Positions 7,786-16,302 of a stretch of DNA of 31,309 nt are shown piece after piece. The stretch is from a virus, in the IMG/VR virus record IMGVR_UViG_3300043470_002871, positions 1 to 31,309 of that record; one strand, 5' to 3'. A program made the translations under genes and the position numbers. Under the pieces are notes generated by a model that was given only the letters and a program-made list of their open reading frames with translations, had not been told where the DNA came from and searched no databases. Each line of letters starts with the position of its first letter. Position 1 is the stretch's first letter.

Positions 7786-8554
7786 TCGCATATTTAATGC
7801 ACTATTATTAATCATTATTTTAATAATGATGGTTCGTATGTGTAACATACAAAAGGATGCAATTAATGAAACTACTGCTCTTAAAAAATCAATTATTGCC
7901 TCAGATAAGCTTACCAAGGAGGCAGAAGGCCAATATGCAAAACTAGTAGATTATTATAAAACTGAAAGGGATCTAATTAATGATATTAAGGAGAATAATA
8001 TTGAGTTATACAAAACAATTAAGAAACAAGATGAACGTCTTCTTAGTATTACAAATGCAGTAATTACTCTTGATAAAAAGGTAGTTCAGGGATTTGCACA
8101 AGTTGATCCAGTTGATACCAATAATCTTAATCTTTCATTAAAATACCCAAATGAAAAAGAACCATTTGTTTTTTGGGATGGATTCGTAAATAAAAATACC
8201 GCTGCATATCGTGGAACATTTTCATTTGGTAAACTTCCAATTAAAGTGATTCTTACTGAGGAGTCTAGAGGATTATGGAAAAGTAGAATCGTTGGTCCAG
8301 AGTGGCTAAAGGTTGATTCAATGTCAATCTTAAGTATTCCGCCTGAAGAGTATACTACCGTTAAGCCTAAAAATTTACAATGGCTAGTCGGTGGATCATA
8401 CTACTATGGATTAAATTCAAATGATAATGCAGTTGGTCTTAACTTAGGAGTAAACCTATTTGATCGACATAATATCTTAATTGGAGCAAATACTCGTCAA
8501 CAAGTAAGTTTTGGATACATGTATAAAATTAAATCATTTAAAAGAACCAAATAA
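7766..8554 (+). CDS. N-anchored coiled-coil protein with beta-rich C-terminus (possible spanin-like)
   Basis: 262 residues. A transmembrane segment (ALLLIIILIMMVRMC) at residues 12-26 is followed by a long helix to about residue 110 with repeated Lys/Glu heptads. A beta-rich domain ends in alternating strands: LVGGSYYYGLNS, VGLNLGVNLF, HNILIGANTR, QVSFGYMYKI. The last part looks like outer-membrane-barrel hairpins of Bacteroidota. An inner-membrane anchor, a periplasm-spanning coiled coil and an outer-membrane-type end would suit a spanin that joins the two membranes at lysis, but this is inference. No catalytic motif. It overlaps the previous gene by 20 bases and is followed after two bases by 8557. 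Confidence 0.6.
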   Translation: MNKETINRIFNALLLIIILIMMVRMCNIQKDAINETTALKKSIIASDKLTKEAEGQYAKLVDYYKTERDLINDIKENNIELYKTIKKQDERLLSITNAVITLDKKVVQGFAQVDPVDTNNLNLSLKYPNEKEPFVFWDGFVNKNTAAYRGTFSFGKLPIKVILTEESRGLWKSRIVGPEWLKVDSMSILSIPPEEYTTVKPKNLQWLVGGSYYYGLNSNDNAVGLNLGVNLFDRHNILIGANTRQQVSFGYMYKIKSFKRTK

Positions 8555-8556
8555 TA

Positions 8557-10560
8557 ATGGCACAGAGCAGATTCATAAATTTATCTTCATATTGTATTGC
8601 TGAGTATGAATTTGAACCACTAGGTTCTCCTAATTTCGTCAGTGATGATTTTATATTTGTTGAAAATTCAATAACTGGAGGACACCAAATATTTAATACT
8701 GATGCCTCATACAACACTCTAAAAAATATTAAGGATTTATCAGTTATCTCAATTGGTGGAAATACTTATGCTTATCTAGATAGTGAGAAAGTTCCAGATT
8801 ATCTTTCATATAATTCAAATCTAACCCCAACTACCCTGTCAGGATATAATGTAGTAATGGACAAAGTTCGATTCCATTTTATTTCAGGTTTTGAATTTGA
8901 TAATTTTAAAGCACTAATTCTCTCTATTTCCCATACTGAAAGTAATGGGACAACGAATATCTTTTCAAATATTCTAGTTGCTCCTGAAACAATTTCACAA
9001 TTAATTATCTTTAACCCAAAACCTTTATTTTTATCAAATGCAGTATACGATAGATATATTGATATTTATGTACCTTCTATTAAAAATATTAATGAGGATT
9101 TTGTAACTGCACCAATTCCAGCATTGACCTTTGCTGCAGCTATTACACCAAGTGAAACTACTCCAGTTGGATTTATTTACAATAACCCAATTACTATTAC
9201 TCTACTTGAGTGTGAAACAAAAAAGACTATTTACACTAATAGTTTAACTTCATATGATTCATATGAGGCATCTAATGTATTTACTGCAAGTGTTTCTCAA
9301 AGTAATGAATTTGATACGGTTGGTGCATATGTTAATGAGGCAGTCAATGGTGACTATTTAGAATTCTATTTAACGTTTAGTTCTCAATTTCCAGGAGAAT
9401 TAATCTCTATCCTAAACCGTAGAAATCCAGCAGACGACTGGATTATTGTTCATCAATTAAGTGTTTTTGAACAAGTTGGATCATCTTTCATAAATACTTC
9501 AAGATTAGTATTTTTTCAAGAGGATTCATATGACGAGCCTAATGTATTTAGACCAGTTCTTAAAAATGCAAATGAAGCAATCAGTATGTCAATTGACTAT
9601 ATTGCTCGATTAACCAATAGAAGAAACGGGGAACAAATTATTCGAGAAGCTTCTTTTAGTTTAATTTCTCCAAAAAAATACGGTAAAAATTTAATTAATC
9701 TTCCTCTTTTAAATAAACCACAGTCTCAAAAAGTTTATAATAAAATTATTAAAAACAATTTTGAAACAACTCGACTTTTTATTGAGCCTACTCCAGTTGG
9801 ATCACAACCAGTAGTTACGCCGAATACTCCTACTCAAATAACTGAAGTTATTCGTACTGAGTTTGTGCCAATCTTTTTTAATAATAATAATATTTCTATT
9901 TCCAATACAAATTCAATGATAACTTCTTCAAATTCAACAGATGAGGTAATTTTTGGTCCAGGAAAATTAAGATTTATTCTTTCTCCATTTGACAATTTAC
10001 TTAAACTAAAAGTATTTACTGAGGCGACTTTGGCAAATGCTGAAAATTCTCTTGTCCCATTAGACTTAAATATAAATTCTCCAAAATACCGATTAGTTTT
10101 TGAAACAAGTGCAGGAAAAATTCCGATTGATAATGTAAATGACTCAAATCAGGAAAATTTATCAACTGGTCAAGTAACATTTAATATTTCCAAAAAAGAT
10201 AGCGAAGCTATTACTAATTCAACTATTCGATCAGTTTATTTGACTTCAGTTTCACAAGATGGTAGAGAAACATTAATATACTCTGGTGAATGGAGAAAAC
10301 CTAGTGAGCAATCTGATGTTGACTTTGCAATATCTCAAGCAAAGGCTGATTCTGCTGCAAACAAAAATACATCAAGTATTCTTACTGAAATTAAAGATAG
10401 ATTATCAAAAATCACTAAGGCTGATCTTGCAAATAAAGTTGAACTTACTTCAAACATTAAAAATAAAGGTGAGGTTCCAATCGTAAATAGATTTGGCACA
10501 ACTAACTCAAAGGCAATTAGAACAAACGTATCTAATACATCATCACAGCTTAAACCTTAA
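8557..10560 (+). CDS. Large beta-rich putative tail or baseplate protein
   Basis: 667 residues. Apart from residues ~590-667 the protein is predicted beta-rich with many Asn, Ser, Thr and aromatic residues, typical of tail or baseplate proteins. There is a Pro/Thr linker near residue 410 (FIEPTPVGSQPVVTPN) between an N-terminal and a C-terminal beta region, with the strand-like segment VIFGPGKLRFILSPF after it. The last ~75 residues are charged and helical (FAISQAKADSAANKN, then KDRLSKITKADLANKV). No receptor-binding, lyase or peptidase motif seen. It is translated right after the anchored protein at 7766. Position supports a virion role. Confidence 0.6.
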   Translation: MAQSRFINLSSYCIAEYEFEPLGSPNFVSDDFIFVENSITGGHQIFNTDASYNTLKNIKDLSVISIGGNTYAYLDSEKVPDYLSYNSNLTPTTLSGYNVVMDKVRFHFISGFEFDNFKALILSISHTESNGTTNIFSNILVAPETISQLIIFNPKPLFLSNAVYDRYIDIYVPSIKNINEDFVTAPIPALTFAAAITPSETTPVGFIYNNPITITLLECETKKTIYTNSLTSYDSYEASNVFTASVSQSNEFDTVGAYVNEAVNGDYLEFYLTFSSQFPGELISILNRRNPADDWIIVHQLSVFEQVGSSFINTSRLVFFQEDSYDEPNVFRPVLKNANEAISMSIDYIARLTNRRNGEQIIREASFSLISPKKYGKNLINLPLLNKPQSQKVYNKIIKNNFETTRLFIEPTPVGSQPVVTPNTPTQITEVIRTEFVPIFFNNNNISISNTNSMITSSNSTDEVIFGPGKLRFILSPFDNLLKLKVFTEATLANAENSLVPLDLNINSPKYRLVFETSAGKIPIDNVNDSNQENLSTGQVTFNISKKDSEAITNSTIRSVYLTSVSQDGRETLIYSGEWRKPSEQSDVDFAISQAKADSAANKNTSSILTEIKDRLSKITKADLANKVELTSNIKNKGEVPIVNRFGTTNSKAIRTNVSNTSSQLKP

Positions 10561-10612
10561 TCTAAATAATTAGTTTTATAAAAAAGACTTAATAAACTTA
10601 AGTATTTGTTGA

Positions 10613-10628
10613 GATAAATAAAAAAAAT
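10613..10628 (+). promoter_or_regulatory. GATAAATA A-rich box before 10642
   Basis: GATAAATA followed by an A-run, with TAAATA starting 27 bases before the ATG at 10642. It is related to the TAAATAATAAAAA boxes, with a slightly longer spacing. The 81-base gap also holds a weak inverted repeat (ACTTAA/TTAAGT). Confidence 0.4.
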
Positions 10629-10641
10629 AATAATACACTAA

Positions 10642-12237
10642 ATGAAAGGCTCTGTAAATACAATATTAGCTGGGATTAAAGAAAATGCCTCACTTAATTC
10701 AGAACCGCTTGTAAAAATTTTAACTGACTCAATTGACAAATCAATCTCATTAGGAGAATCTGAAATGAAAATTTATGAAAATTTAAAAAGTGGACTTAGC
10801 TCAATTAATAAGATAGTTAATAACTCTAATTTAACTGCTATTTTAGAGCAATTTACTAAATTAGAAACTACTCCTGATTCTAAAACTGTTGAGATTGCTA
10901 AAAGAGCTAATCTTATTCAAAAACTTCAAGTAATTCGTGAATCTAAATCTGGATCAAATCCAATTATTAGTTCTCAAATCCAAGTATTTGAATCATATTT
11001 GAATAGTGGAACTCCTGATTTTGCACTATGCGAAGGATTTATTCAATTTTTCTCAAATCATAAATACGATTCAACAATTAAAAAAGAGGTTGCAAAAGTA
11101 GAAAAGTACCTTGCTGAAAATACTTCTACTCTACTATTCTTAAATACTATTTATAGTATGGATTCAATGGCAAGTCAACAATACTCTACTGTTAGTACTG
11201 ATCTTAAGAATATGCTAATTGCTGAATCATATACGTCAGACATTCTTAAATTAAAATATGGAACCGCCATTCCATTAGTTAATCAGCTTGTAAGCGATTT
11301 AAGAGTTCTTGAGTCTCAAACAATGGGTTATTTTACACTAGGTGAAGGAGACTCTTTTACTAAAGTAACGAACATGATCACCCCAGCGACTAAAGCTAAA
11401 GACGGAATGATTCTTTATATGGATAACCGTTTTGTTTCAATCCGTGAATCCAGAGGATTAACTGGTAAAGAAACTAATGTGTATATTGATGGAACATTTA
11501 AAATTGCTGAAGTTGATCCTAATTACGTAAAAGAAAAATTTCCAAAATTCTATAAAGTTGCTGAATCGTTTGCAACACTAGGATTTAAGAAAAATCTTGA
11601 TGGCACTGGAGTTGACTCTGCATCAATTAGAAATTTTAATATTAGTTTCAAAACAAACGAAAATAAAGAGCTTGATCTATATCTAAATGAATCTAAGATT
11701 TCTAATTTAGACGATGTTAATTTAATGGAGGCACTTGCACTAGAGAGCACAGTAATTAAAGACAGAGTAGTTACTCTTTTTGAAAATTCAAGTAATCTTT
11801 TTAACTTTGACTTTATTAAAGAATTAACAAATGATCGCACTATGAGTGAGGCTCTTGTTCTTAAACTAAATGAAGAATTCTATATTTGTGAAAAATTAAA
11901 TTCAGCTGAAAGAGATTGGAGAAAAGTTGATGAACACGCTCTTTATGAATTCTGTATGAATAAATTTAATTACGATATCAGCACAATCTTTAAAACTAAG
12001 ATTGATGAAAAAATTGAAGCATTCAAAAAAATTGAAACTAGAAAAAATGCTATTTCTGTAGATATTTCTAAATTAGAGGAGACTATGGAAAAACTTCAAG
12101 CTGCTATTTCTAATCCAGATTTAGATTCAGCGGCAGTTAAAAAACTTACAGGTATTAGAGAATCAATCGAAGCATCAATTACCTCTCTTAAAAATGATTA
12201 TGTTGGTTTAGACTTATTCAAAAAAGAAGTAAAATGA
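10642..12237 (+). CDS. Helical putative structural or internal virion protein
   Basis: 531 residues, largely alpha-helical. The N-terminus MKGSVNTILAGIKENASL contains an [LI]xE site (IKE). A central region (residues ~225-300) has beta character with DGMILYMDNRFVSIRESRGL and TNVYIDGTFKIAEV. A long coiled coil closes the protein (ISKLEETMEKLQAAISNP, then SIEASITSLKNDYVGL). Size and helix content would suit a core, scaffold or tail-sheath-associated protein. No family recognised. Its stop overlaps the start of a 38-residue lipoprotein gene (ATGA). Confidence 0.6.
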   Translation: MKGSVNTILAGIKENASLNSEPLVKILTDSIDKSISLGESEMKIYENLKSGLSSINKIVNNSNLTAILEQFTKLETTPDSKTVEIAKRANLIQKLQVIRESKSGSNPIISSQIQVFESYLNSGTPDFALCEGFIQFFSNHKYDSTIKKEVAKVEKYLAENTSTLLFLNTIYSMDSMASQQYSTVSTDLKNMLIAESYTSDILKLKYGTAIPLVNQLVSDLRVLESQTMGYFTLGEGDSFTKVTNMITPATKAKDGMILYMDNRFVSIRESRGLTGKETNVYIDGTFKIAEVDPNYVKEKFPKFYKVAESFATLGFKKNLDGTGVDSASIRNFNISFKTNENKELDLYLNESKISNLDDVNLMEALALESTVIKDRVVTLFENSSNLFNFDFIKELTNDRTMSEALVLKLNEEFYICEKLNSAERDWRKVDEHALYEFCMNKFNYDISTIFKTKIDEKIEAFKKIETRKNAISVDISKLEETMEKLQAAISNPDLDSAAVKKLTGIRESIEASITSLKNDYVGLDLFKKEVK

Positions 12238-12350
12238 AATTAATTATTATAATTATTATTTCAATTGCCCTATCTGCTTGTGCATCTTCACATAGTACAC
12301 AATGTGATGCTTACTCACAAAATCAAACTAGTGAGGCTAGCCATTCATGA
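12234..12350 (+). CDS. Tiny lipoprotein (38 aa)
   Basis: An ORF below usual length limits. The start overlaps the 10642 stop as ATGA and its stop overlaps the 12347 start as ATGA, so all three are translationally coupled. The product is a canonical lipoprotein precursor: MKLII, a hydrophobic run of Ile, then LSAC (lipobox, Cys16) and a 22-residue polar mature part with a second cysteine in QCDAYSQNQ. It would be lipidated and anchored in a membrane. Very short phage lipoproteins can be outer-membrane spanin subunits or superinfection-exclusion proteins; which one is unknown. Confidence 0.7.
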   Translation: MKLIIIIIISIALSACASSHSTQCDAYSQNQTSEASHS

Positions 12351-12634
12351 TCAAGCGAGTATTATCATATCAGGATTTTATAGGTGACTCTCTAAAGGAG
12401 TCACTTGATCCTTATCATGAAACGCGAAGAAAATTTAAAATTGGAGATCAAGTAAAAGTTAAAGACCGTTCTGGCAAAATTACTGCATTTGATGGAAAAG
12501 AATATCTTGTCCTAGTTGGAAGTAAAAATGAAAGAGTTAAAGAAGATCAAATTGAAAAGATTACTAATTCCAAGAAAAAGCAAAAGAGGCCAACTCGTAA
12601 AAAACAACCTATTGAAAAATTAATAAAAATATAA
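12347..12634 (+). CDS. SH3/KOW-like small protein with capsid-targeting-like N-terminus
   Basis: 95 residues. The N-terminus MIKRVLSYQDFIGDSLKESL resembles the T4 capsid-targeting peptide (aromatic-x-x-Phe-Ile, then an [LI]xE site at LKE). Residues ~30-70 form a small beta barrel of the KOW/SH3 type: FKIGDQVKVKDRSGKITAF, then YLVLVGSKNERVKEDQI. The tail is strongly basic (KKKQKRPTRKKQP), as expected for a DNA-contacting internal head protein. Coupled to the lipoprotein gene by ATGA and followed at once by a terminator. Packaging into the head is inferred. Confidence 0.6.
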   Translation: MIKRVLSYQDFIGDSLKESLDPYHETRRKFKIGDQVKVKDRSGKITAFDGKEYLVLVGSKNERVKEDQIEKITNSKKKQKRPTRKKQPIEKLIKI

Positions 12635-12660
12635 AGGATATTCTTTGAGTATCCTTTTTT
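12634..12660 (+). terminator. Rho-independent terminator after the SH3-like gene
   Basis: A 7-base stem AAGGATA/TATCCTT with a 9-base loop is followed by six T residues ending at 12660. It begins at the stop codon of the gene at 12347 and closes the virion block. Confidence 0.75.
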
Positions 12661-12707
12661 AATATTTGAATATTTTTAGTATAATATTACTAAAATAAAA
12701 TTCAATT

Positions 12708-12983
12708 ATGAAAAGTTCTATTAAAATTGGGCCTATTCAAAAGGCTAAACCTACTGATGACCGAGCAGCGGTTATTAGTGATCGTATTTCTAAAATGAAA
12801 GTTGGAAACTTTTTTGAAGTAACTGGTCTTTCTACAAAAAACGACGTTCTAAACTTTAGAGCATCTCTTCAATATTTTTCAAAGAAAAAAGAAGTTCGTA
12901 TCATAACTTCTATGAAAAATGGAGTTCTTAAAGTTGAAAGAGTAAAATCTGATAAAACTAAAGAGTTATCCGAAGTAAAATAA
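12708..12983 (+). CDS. Hypothetical small protein (91 aa)
   Basis: Basic, mixed alpha/beta: a disordered start with IGPIQKAKPTDDRAAVI, then a helix-strand core (SKMKVGNFFEVTGLSTKN, RASLQYFSKKKEVRIITSM, NGVLKVERVK). The helix-then-basic-strand pattern resembles small phage proteins with a DNA- or RNA-binding core, but no family is recognised. It has its own leader after a terminator: TTTTTAGTATAATATTACTA at 12673-12692 contains a TATAAT-like stretch that may be a promoter. The next gene starts 16 bases downstream. Confidence 0.55.
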   Translation: MKSSIKIGPIQKAKPTDDRAAVISDRISKMKVGNFFEVTGLSTKNDVLNFRASLQYFSKKKEVRIITSMKNGVLKVERVKSDKTKELSEVK

Positions 12984-12999
12984 TATTAAATACTTTTAA

Positions 13000-13800
13000 A
13001 TGGATACTCGAATAGACTTCAACACAGCCAAAAAGTTTGATCAGCTTGAATTGATTGATTGGAAAACAAAATACGGAGATTTTCAATTCTATATCCGTAA
13101 AGGATTGAATGAAATCAAATATAACGTTGGTACAAATGTTTCAAAAAGCCCAAAAAGTGGAGAATACATTAAGCCGTTAACCTCTTCTGCATATGGACCT
13201 GAAATGGACGTAAATGGAGTATTTAATCAAGAGGATACTTGGTTAGATATAGGTGGACATATTGGATTATTTGCAATTCGCATGGCTAGACAATTTCCTA
13301 GAATTAAGGAAGTTATTTCATATGAGGCTCTTCCACACAATGCTTCTTTTGCTATTGAAAATATCAAAGTAAATGGTGTTGAATCAAACTGTTCAATTGT
13401 ACAAAAAGCAATTGTTCCAGGAGAAGAAGAATCAATTGACTTCTTTATTTCAAACGATTCAGGAAAGCACTCAATTCTTCCAATTAGAGGTCGTGAGATC
13501 TTACATGTTCCAGCAATCAATATCAATGATGCAATTAATGAACATGGTGCAACTGCTATCAAAATGGACGTTGAAGGTGCAGAATACGAATTAATCAAAG
13601 CTGTGACTGATTGGTCAAAAGTAAGAGTCATTATTATTGAATATCACTTTATGTATAAACCATTAAAGACAAATCGTGTTCAAAAATTCCAAGAGATCAC
13701 CTCTATTCTTGAACAAAACTTTGATGTTGTTCGTAAAATTGAAGCAGTAGAATATGGTAAAAACTTTATTACTCATATTGTTGCTTTGAAAAACGATTAA
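13000..13800 (+). CDS. FkbM-family SAM-dependent methyltransferase
   Basis: 266 residues. Motif I for S-adenosylmethionine is DTWLDIGGHIGLF (residues 79-91). The acidic ribose-binding position follows in ISYEALP (107-112), and the family signature IKMDVEGAEYELIK lies at 187-200. FkbM enzymes O-methylate sugars and small molecules, and homologues occur in T4-like marine phages. The substrate could be a glycan on the virion, the host surface or a modified nucleotide. It lies between the small basic protein and a glycosyltransferase, so a shared glycan pathway is plausible but unproven. A strong terminator follows. Confidence 0.85.
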   Translation: MDTRIDFNTAKKFDQLELIDWKTKYGDFQFYIRKGLNEIKYNVGTNVSKSPKSGEYIKPLTSSAYGPEMDVNGVFNQEDTWLDIGGHIGLFAIRMARQFPRIKEVISYEALPHNASFAIENIKVNGVESNCSIVQKAIVPGEEESIDFFISNDSGKHSILPIRGREILHVPAININDAINEHGATAIKMDVEGAEYELIKAVTDWSKVRVIIIEYHFMYKPLKTNRVQKFQEITSILEQNFDVVRKIEAVEYGKNFITHIVALKND

Positions 13801-13820
13801 TTTTAATTGATAATCAGAGA

Positions 13821-13850
13821 ATGAGCACTAATTATTTAGTGCTCATTTTT
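13821..13850 (+). terminator. Strong rho-independent terminator after the methyltransferase
   Basis: An 11-base perfect stem, ATGAGCACTAA (13821-13831) with TTAGTGCTCAT (13836-13846), around a 4-base loop, followed by T residues to 13850. Confidence 0.9.
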
Positions 13851-13893
13851 GGTTTAGTTAAAAACCCAATACTTAAATAAAGTAAAAGAAACT

Positions 13894-14961
13894 ATGAAAA
13901 GTTTATATGCATATTATGGATTACTCGATCTACATAACATCGATTCTCCAGGACATTCACTATATCAAATAGGATTAGTTGATTCATTGCGTGAATCATA
14001 TGGTGAAACAAAATTTGATTTCTATTCATACTACCCAGAGGAGATAATTAAGGCTGCTAAACTAGAGGCATTTCCATCAACTGAACTTGGCAAGCTTTTT
14101 TATAAATATCGAACTAATTTATTTGATCAGCCAATCCATAATATTGATGAGCTTTTAATTAAAATCAAAGCAAAGGAATATAATAAATTATTTCTAAAGG
14201 CACGTTTTAGAAACCTGTCAAGTCTTTCTAAGAAATGGAAAGATGCTAGAGAATTTGAAGACATTATCACTACTGCATTTAATGCAGGATATTCAAAGAA
14301 TGAAATTATTATTCTAGATACTGATCTTTCTTTATCTGAAAGATTTCTTTCAAATTATGGAGCAATGATTACCGTTATTGTTCCTTCTATCCATATTCCA
14401 GGGGTATCTAATACATTTTTAAAAGAATGTGTTGATCTACATACTACTCAACGTAAACTTGGCATGGGAAGCGTTTTTTACGGAAATATTGATACTTCTA
14501 AATATAAAAGCGGAAACTCTAAAAGTACAATTTTACCTGATGTTTTAAGTTGGGTAAATAGCTTTCATAATATTAAAGGCACATATGATCCATTCTATTT
14601 AATTTGTAAAGAGAATGATTTTAAAGATTTTTCAAATGTTAAAGAGAATACTCATCATATAGAGAGAAATAATCGACCTAAGATTTGGGAAACTCTTGAG
14701 AATTCTCGTATTATGTTAAACATAACTAAGGATAAGTATGACAATACTAAATTTATTCCAGCTAGAATATTTGAGGCCATGGTTTTTGGAATGATCCCAA
14801 TATCATATAAATTTGATTTTTTATGCAAAGCTTTTTCATTTAATAATGTAACTGAGCTTATTGAAATTTATCTCTATTTGTCTGATTGCACAGAAGATGA
14901 TCTAAAACAAGCATATCTTCATTTTGTTAATAGTTACCTATCTCATATCAATCATAAGTAA
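13894..14961 (+). CDS. GT-B glycosyltransferase resembling T4 beta-glucosyltransferase
   Basis: 355 residues. The C-terminal nucleotide-sugar region reads ITKDKYDNTKFIPARIFEAM (277-296), then GMIPISYKFD. This matches the layout of T4 beta-glucosyltransferase, where a DKxYNDNFITLRxWETM stretch precedes the buried UDP-binding Glu. Upstream, GSVFYGNIDTSKYKSGN (residues 192-208) fits the first strand and sugar-binding loop of the second Rossmann domain. In T4 the enzyme glucosylates hydroxymethylcytosine in DNA. The thymidylate synthase in this window keeps the dUMP-type Asn, so any modified base must be made elsewhere, and a virion or host-glycan target is also possible. Standalone between two late-type units. 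Confidence 0.55.
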   Translation: MKSLYAYYGLLDLHNIDSPGHSLYQIGLVDSLRESYGETKFDFYSYYPEEIIKAAKLEAFPSTELGKLFYKYRTNLFDQPIHNIDELLIKIKAKEYNKLFLKARFRNLSSLSKKWKDAREFEDIITTAFNAGYSKNEIIILDTDLSLSERFLSNYGAMITVIVPSIHIPGVSNTFLKECVDLHTTQRKLGMGSVFYGNIDTSKYKSGNSKSTILPDVLSWVNSFHNIKGTYDPFYLICKENDFKDFSNVKENTHHIERNNRPKIWETLENSRIMLNITKDKYDNTKFIPARIFEAMVFGMIPISYKFDFLCKAFSFNNVTELIEIYLYLSDCTEDDLKQAYLHFVNSYLSHINHK

Positions 14962-14983
14962 TTAACATCACAGTATATATAAT

Positions 14984-14991
14984 TATAAATA
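14984..14991 (+). promoter_or_regulatory. Exact T4-type late promoter octamer TATAAATA
   Basis: TATAAATA ends 9 bases before the ATG at 15001, with only a 39-base gap after the glycosyltransferase gene. This is the exact T4 late -10 octamer. The very short distance to the start would give a near-leaderless message. Confidence 0.55.
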
Positions 14992-15000
14992 ATATGCTGT

Positions 15001-16278
15001 ATGAAAAAAATATTTTTGATATTAATATTATGCTATACTTATTTTATAGCAAATTCACAATGTTCTCAATATCAAGTATATGAAAGTTTCGGATCAGCTT
15101 CTGTACCTACTCAAGGTGGAACATGGTCTCAAAATTCAGTACTAACTGTAACTTCTCCTATTAAAACTGGTCTACGTGCGATTGGATTTAATGGAACTGG
15201 CGATTGGATTAGAACTCCTCAAATTGCATCTCCAGGAATATTTTCATTTTGGTATCGACGCAGTACAAATACTACTGCTTGGAGTTGTGTTATTGAAACA
15301 TCAACTAATGGTACTACTTGGGTTAGTCGAGGAACTATTTCGTCAATAACTGCAACATATCAACAATACACTTTAAATTTATCTTCACTTAATTTATCTA
15401 ATGTTTTTATTAGAGTTAGAGATACCCGTTCCTCTGGTGCACAGGAAAGATATATTGATGATATGTCATGGACATCATTAAATTCATCTCAAAATACTCT
15501 GCTTCCAATACTAGGAAATTGTACTCAATCTGTTACTTCACAATTTACACTTATCGATCAAGGAAGTTATCTTGAATCATATAATAATAATCTAAACCAA
15601 GTAGTTACTTTTACTGCTGCTGATCCTACTAGGAAATTAGAAATTAATATTAGTAGTTTAAATATTGAAACTGCATATGATTCTCTATACGTATATGATG
15701 GAGCAACTACTTCTTCACCAGTACTTGCAGCACTAAGTGGTACTCAATCAAATTTATCATACGTAACAAGTACATCAAATGGTAAATTAACAATTAGGTT
15801 CAAGACAGATGTTTCAAATATTGGGACATGGACAGGGTTTGAGGCAACTATTAACCAAGTATTAGCATTACCCGTTGAACTTTTATATTTTACTGGAGTT
15901 GATTTTACTAGTTATAATCTTTTGGAATGGGCAACTGCTTCTGAAAAAAATAGTGAATATTTCGATTTACAAAATAGCACAAATGGTACTTATTGGACAA
16001 GTCTAATTACAATGCCTTCTGCAAATAATTCAAATTCTCTATTAAAATATAAATGTACACACTATAATCCATCCCAAAGATTAAATTATTATCAGCTTAT
16101 TCAATACGACACAGACGGCGAATATAAAACATATGGACCTATTATTATTGATAATACGTATAAGATAAAAAAAGTTGTTAAATTAATTAATACTTTGGGC
16201 CAAGAAGTAGATCAAAATGCTACTGGAATTTTAATTGAAGTTTATGAAGACGGTTCAATGAAACGAATAATTAAATAA
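15001..16278 (+). CDS. Secreted adhesin-like protein with CUB-like domain and T9SS-type C-terminus
   Basis: 425 residues. A Sec signal peptide is present (MKKIFLILILCYTYFIANSQ). Residues ~25-155 look like the cleaved-adhesin/concanavalin-type domain of Bacteroidota surface proteins (YESFGSASVPTQGGTWSQ, then IGFNGTGDWIRTPQI). Residues ~172-285 are CUB-like (AYDSLYVYDGATTSSPVLAA ending in GTWTGFEATI). Next comes ALPVELLYFTG and a fibronectin-like segment (LLEWATASEKNSEYFDLQNS), common in T9SS cargo. The final residues VVKLINTLGQEV...GILIEVYEDGSMKRIIK match the type IX secretion sorting domain (LGQEV motif and basic VxEDGxxxRxIK end). T9SS is confined to Bacteroidota, so this marks the host and suggests export by the infected cell. 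Confidence 0.75.
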   Translation: MKKIFLILILCYTYFIANSQCSQYQVYESFGSASVPTQGGTWSQNSVLTVTSPIKTGLRAIGFNGTGDWIRTPQIASPGIFSFWYRRSTNTTAWSCVIETSTNGTTWVSRGTISSITATYQQYTLNLSSLNLSNVFIRVRDTRSSGAQERYIDDMSWTSLNSSQNTLLPILGNCTQSVTSQFTLIDQGSYLESYNNNLNQVVTFTAADPTRKLEINISSLNIETAYDSLYVYDGATTSSPVLAALSGTQSNLSYVTSTSNGKLTIRFKTDVSNIGTWTGFEATINQVLALPVELLYFTGVDFTSYNLLEWATASEKNSEYFDLQNSTNGTYWTSLITMPSANNSNSLLKYKCTHYNPSQRLNYYQLIQYDTDGEYKTYGPIIIDNTYKIKKVVKLINTLGQEVDQNATGILIEVYEDGSMKRIIK

Positions 16279-16294
16279 GATAAATAATAAAAAG
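16279..16294 (+). promoter_or_regulatory. Late-promoter-like box GATAAATAATAAAAAG
   Basis: TAAATAATAAAAAG starts at 16281, 22 bases before the ATG at 16303, immediately after the stop of the secreted protein gene. Confidence 0.55.
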
Positions 16295-16302
16295 TTTTTT
16301 GT

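Noticed and set aside
13227-13631. 134-residue minus-strand ORF inside the methyltransferase
   Set aside because: The + strand carries intact FkbM motifs; the opposite frame has no recognisable domain, start context or neighbours on that strand.
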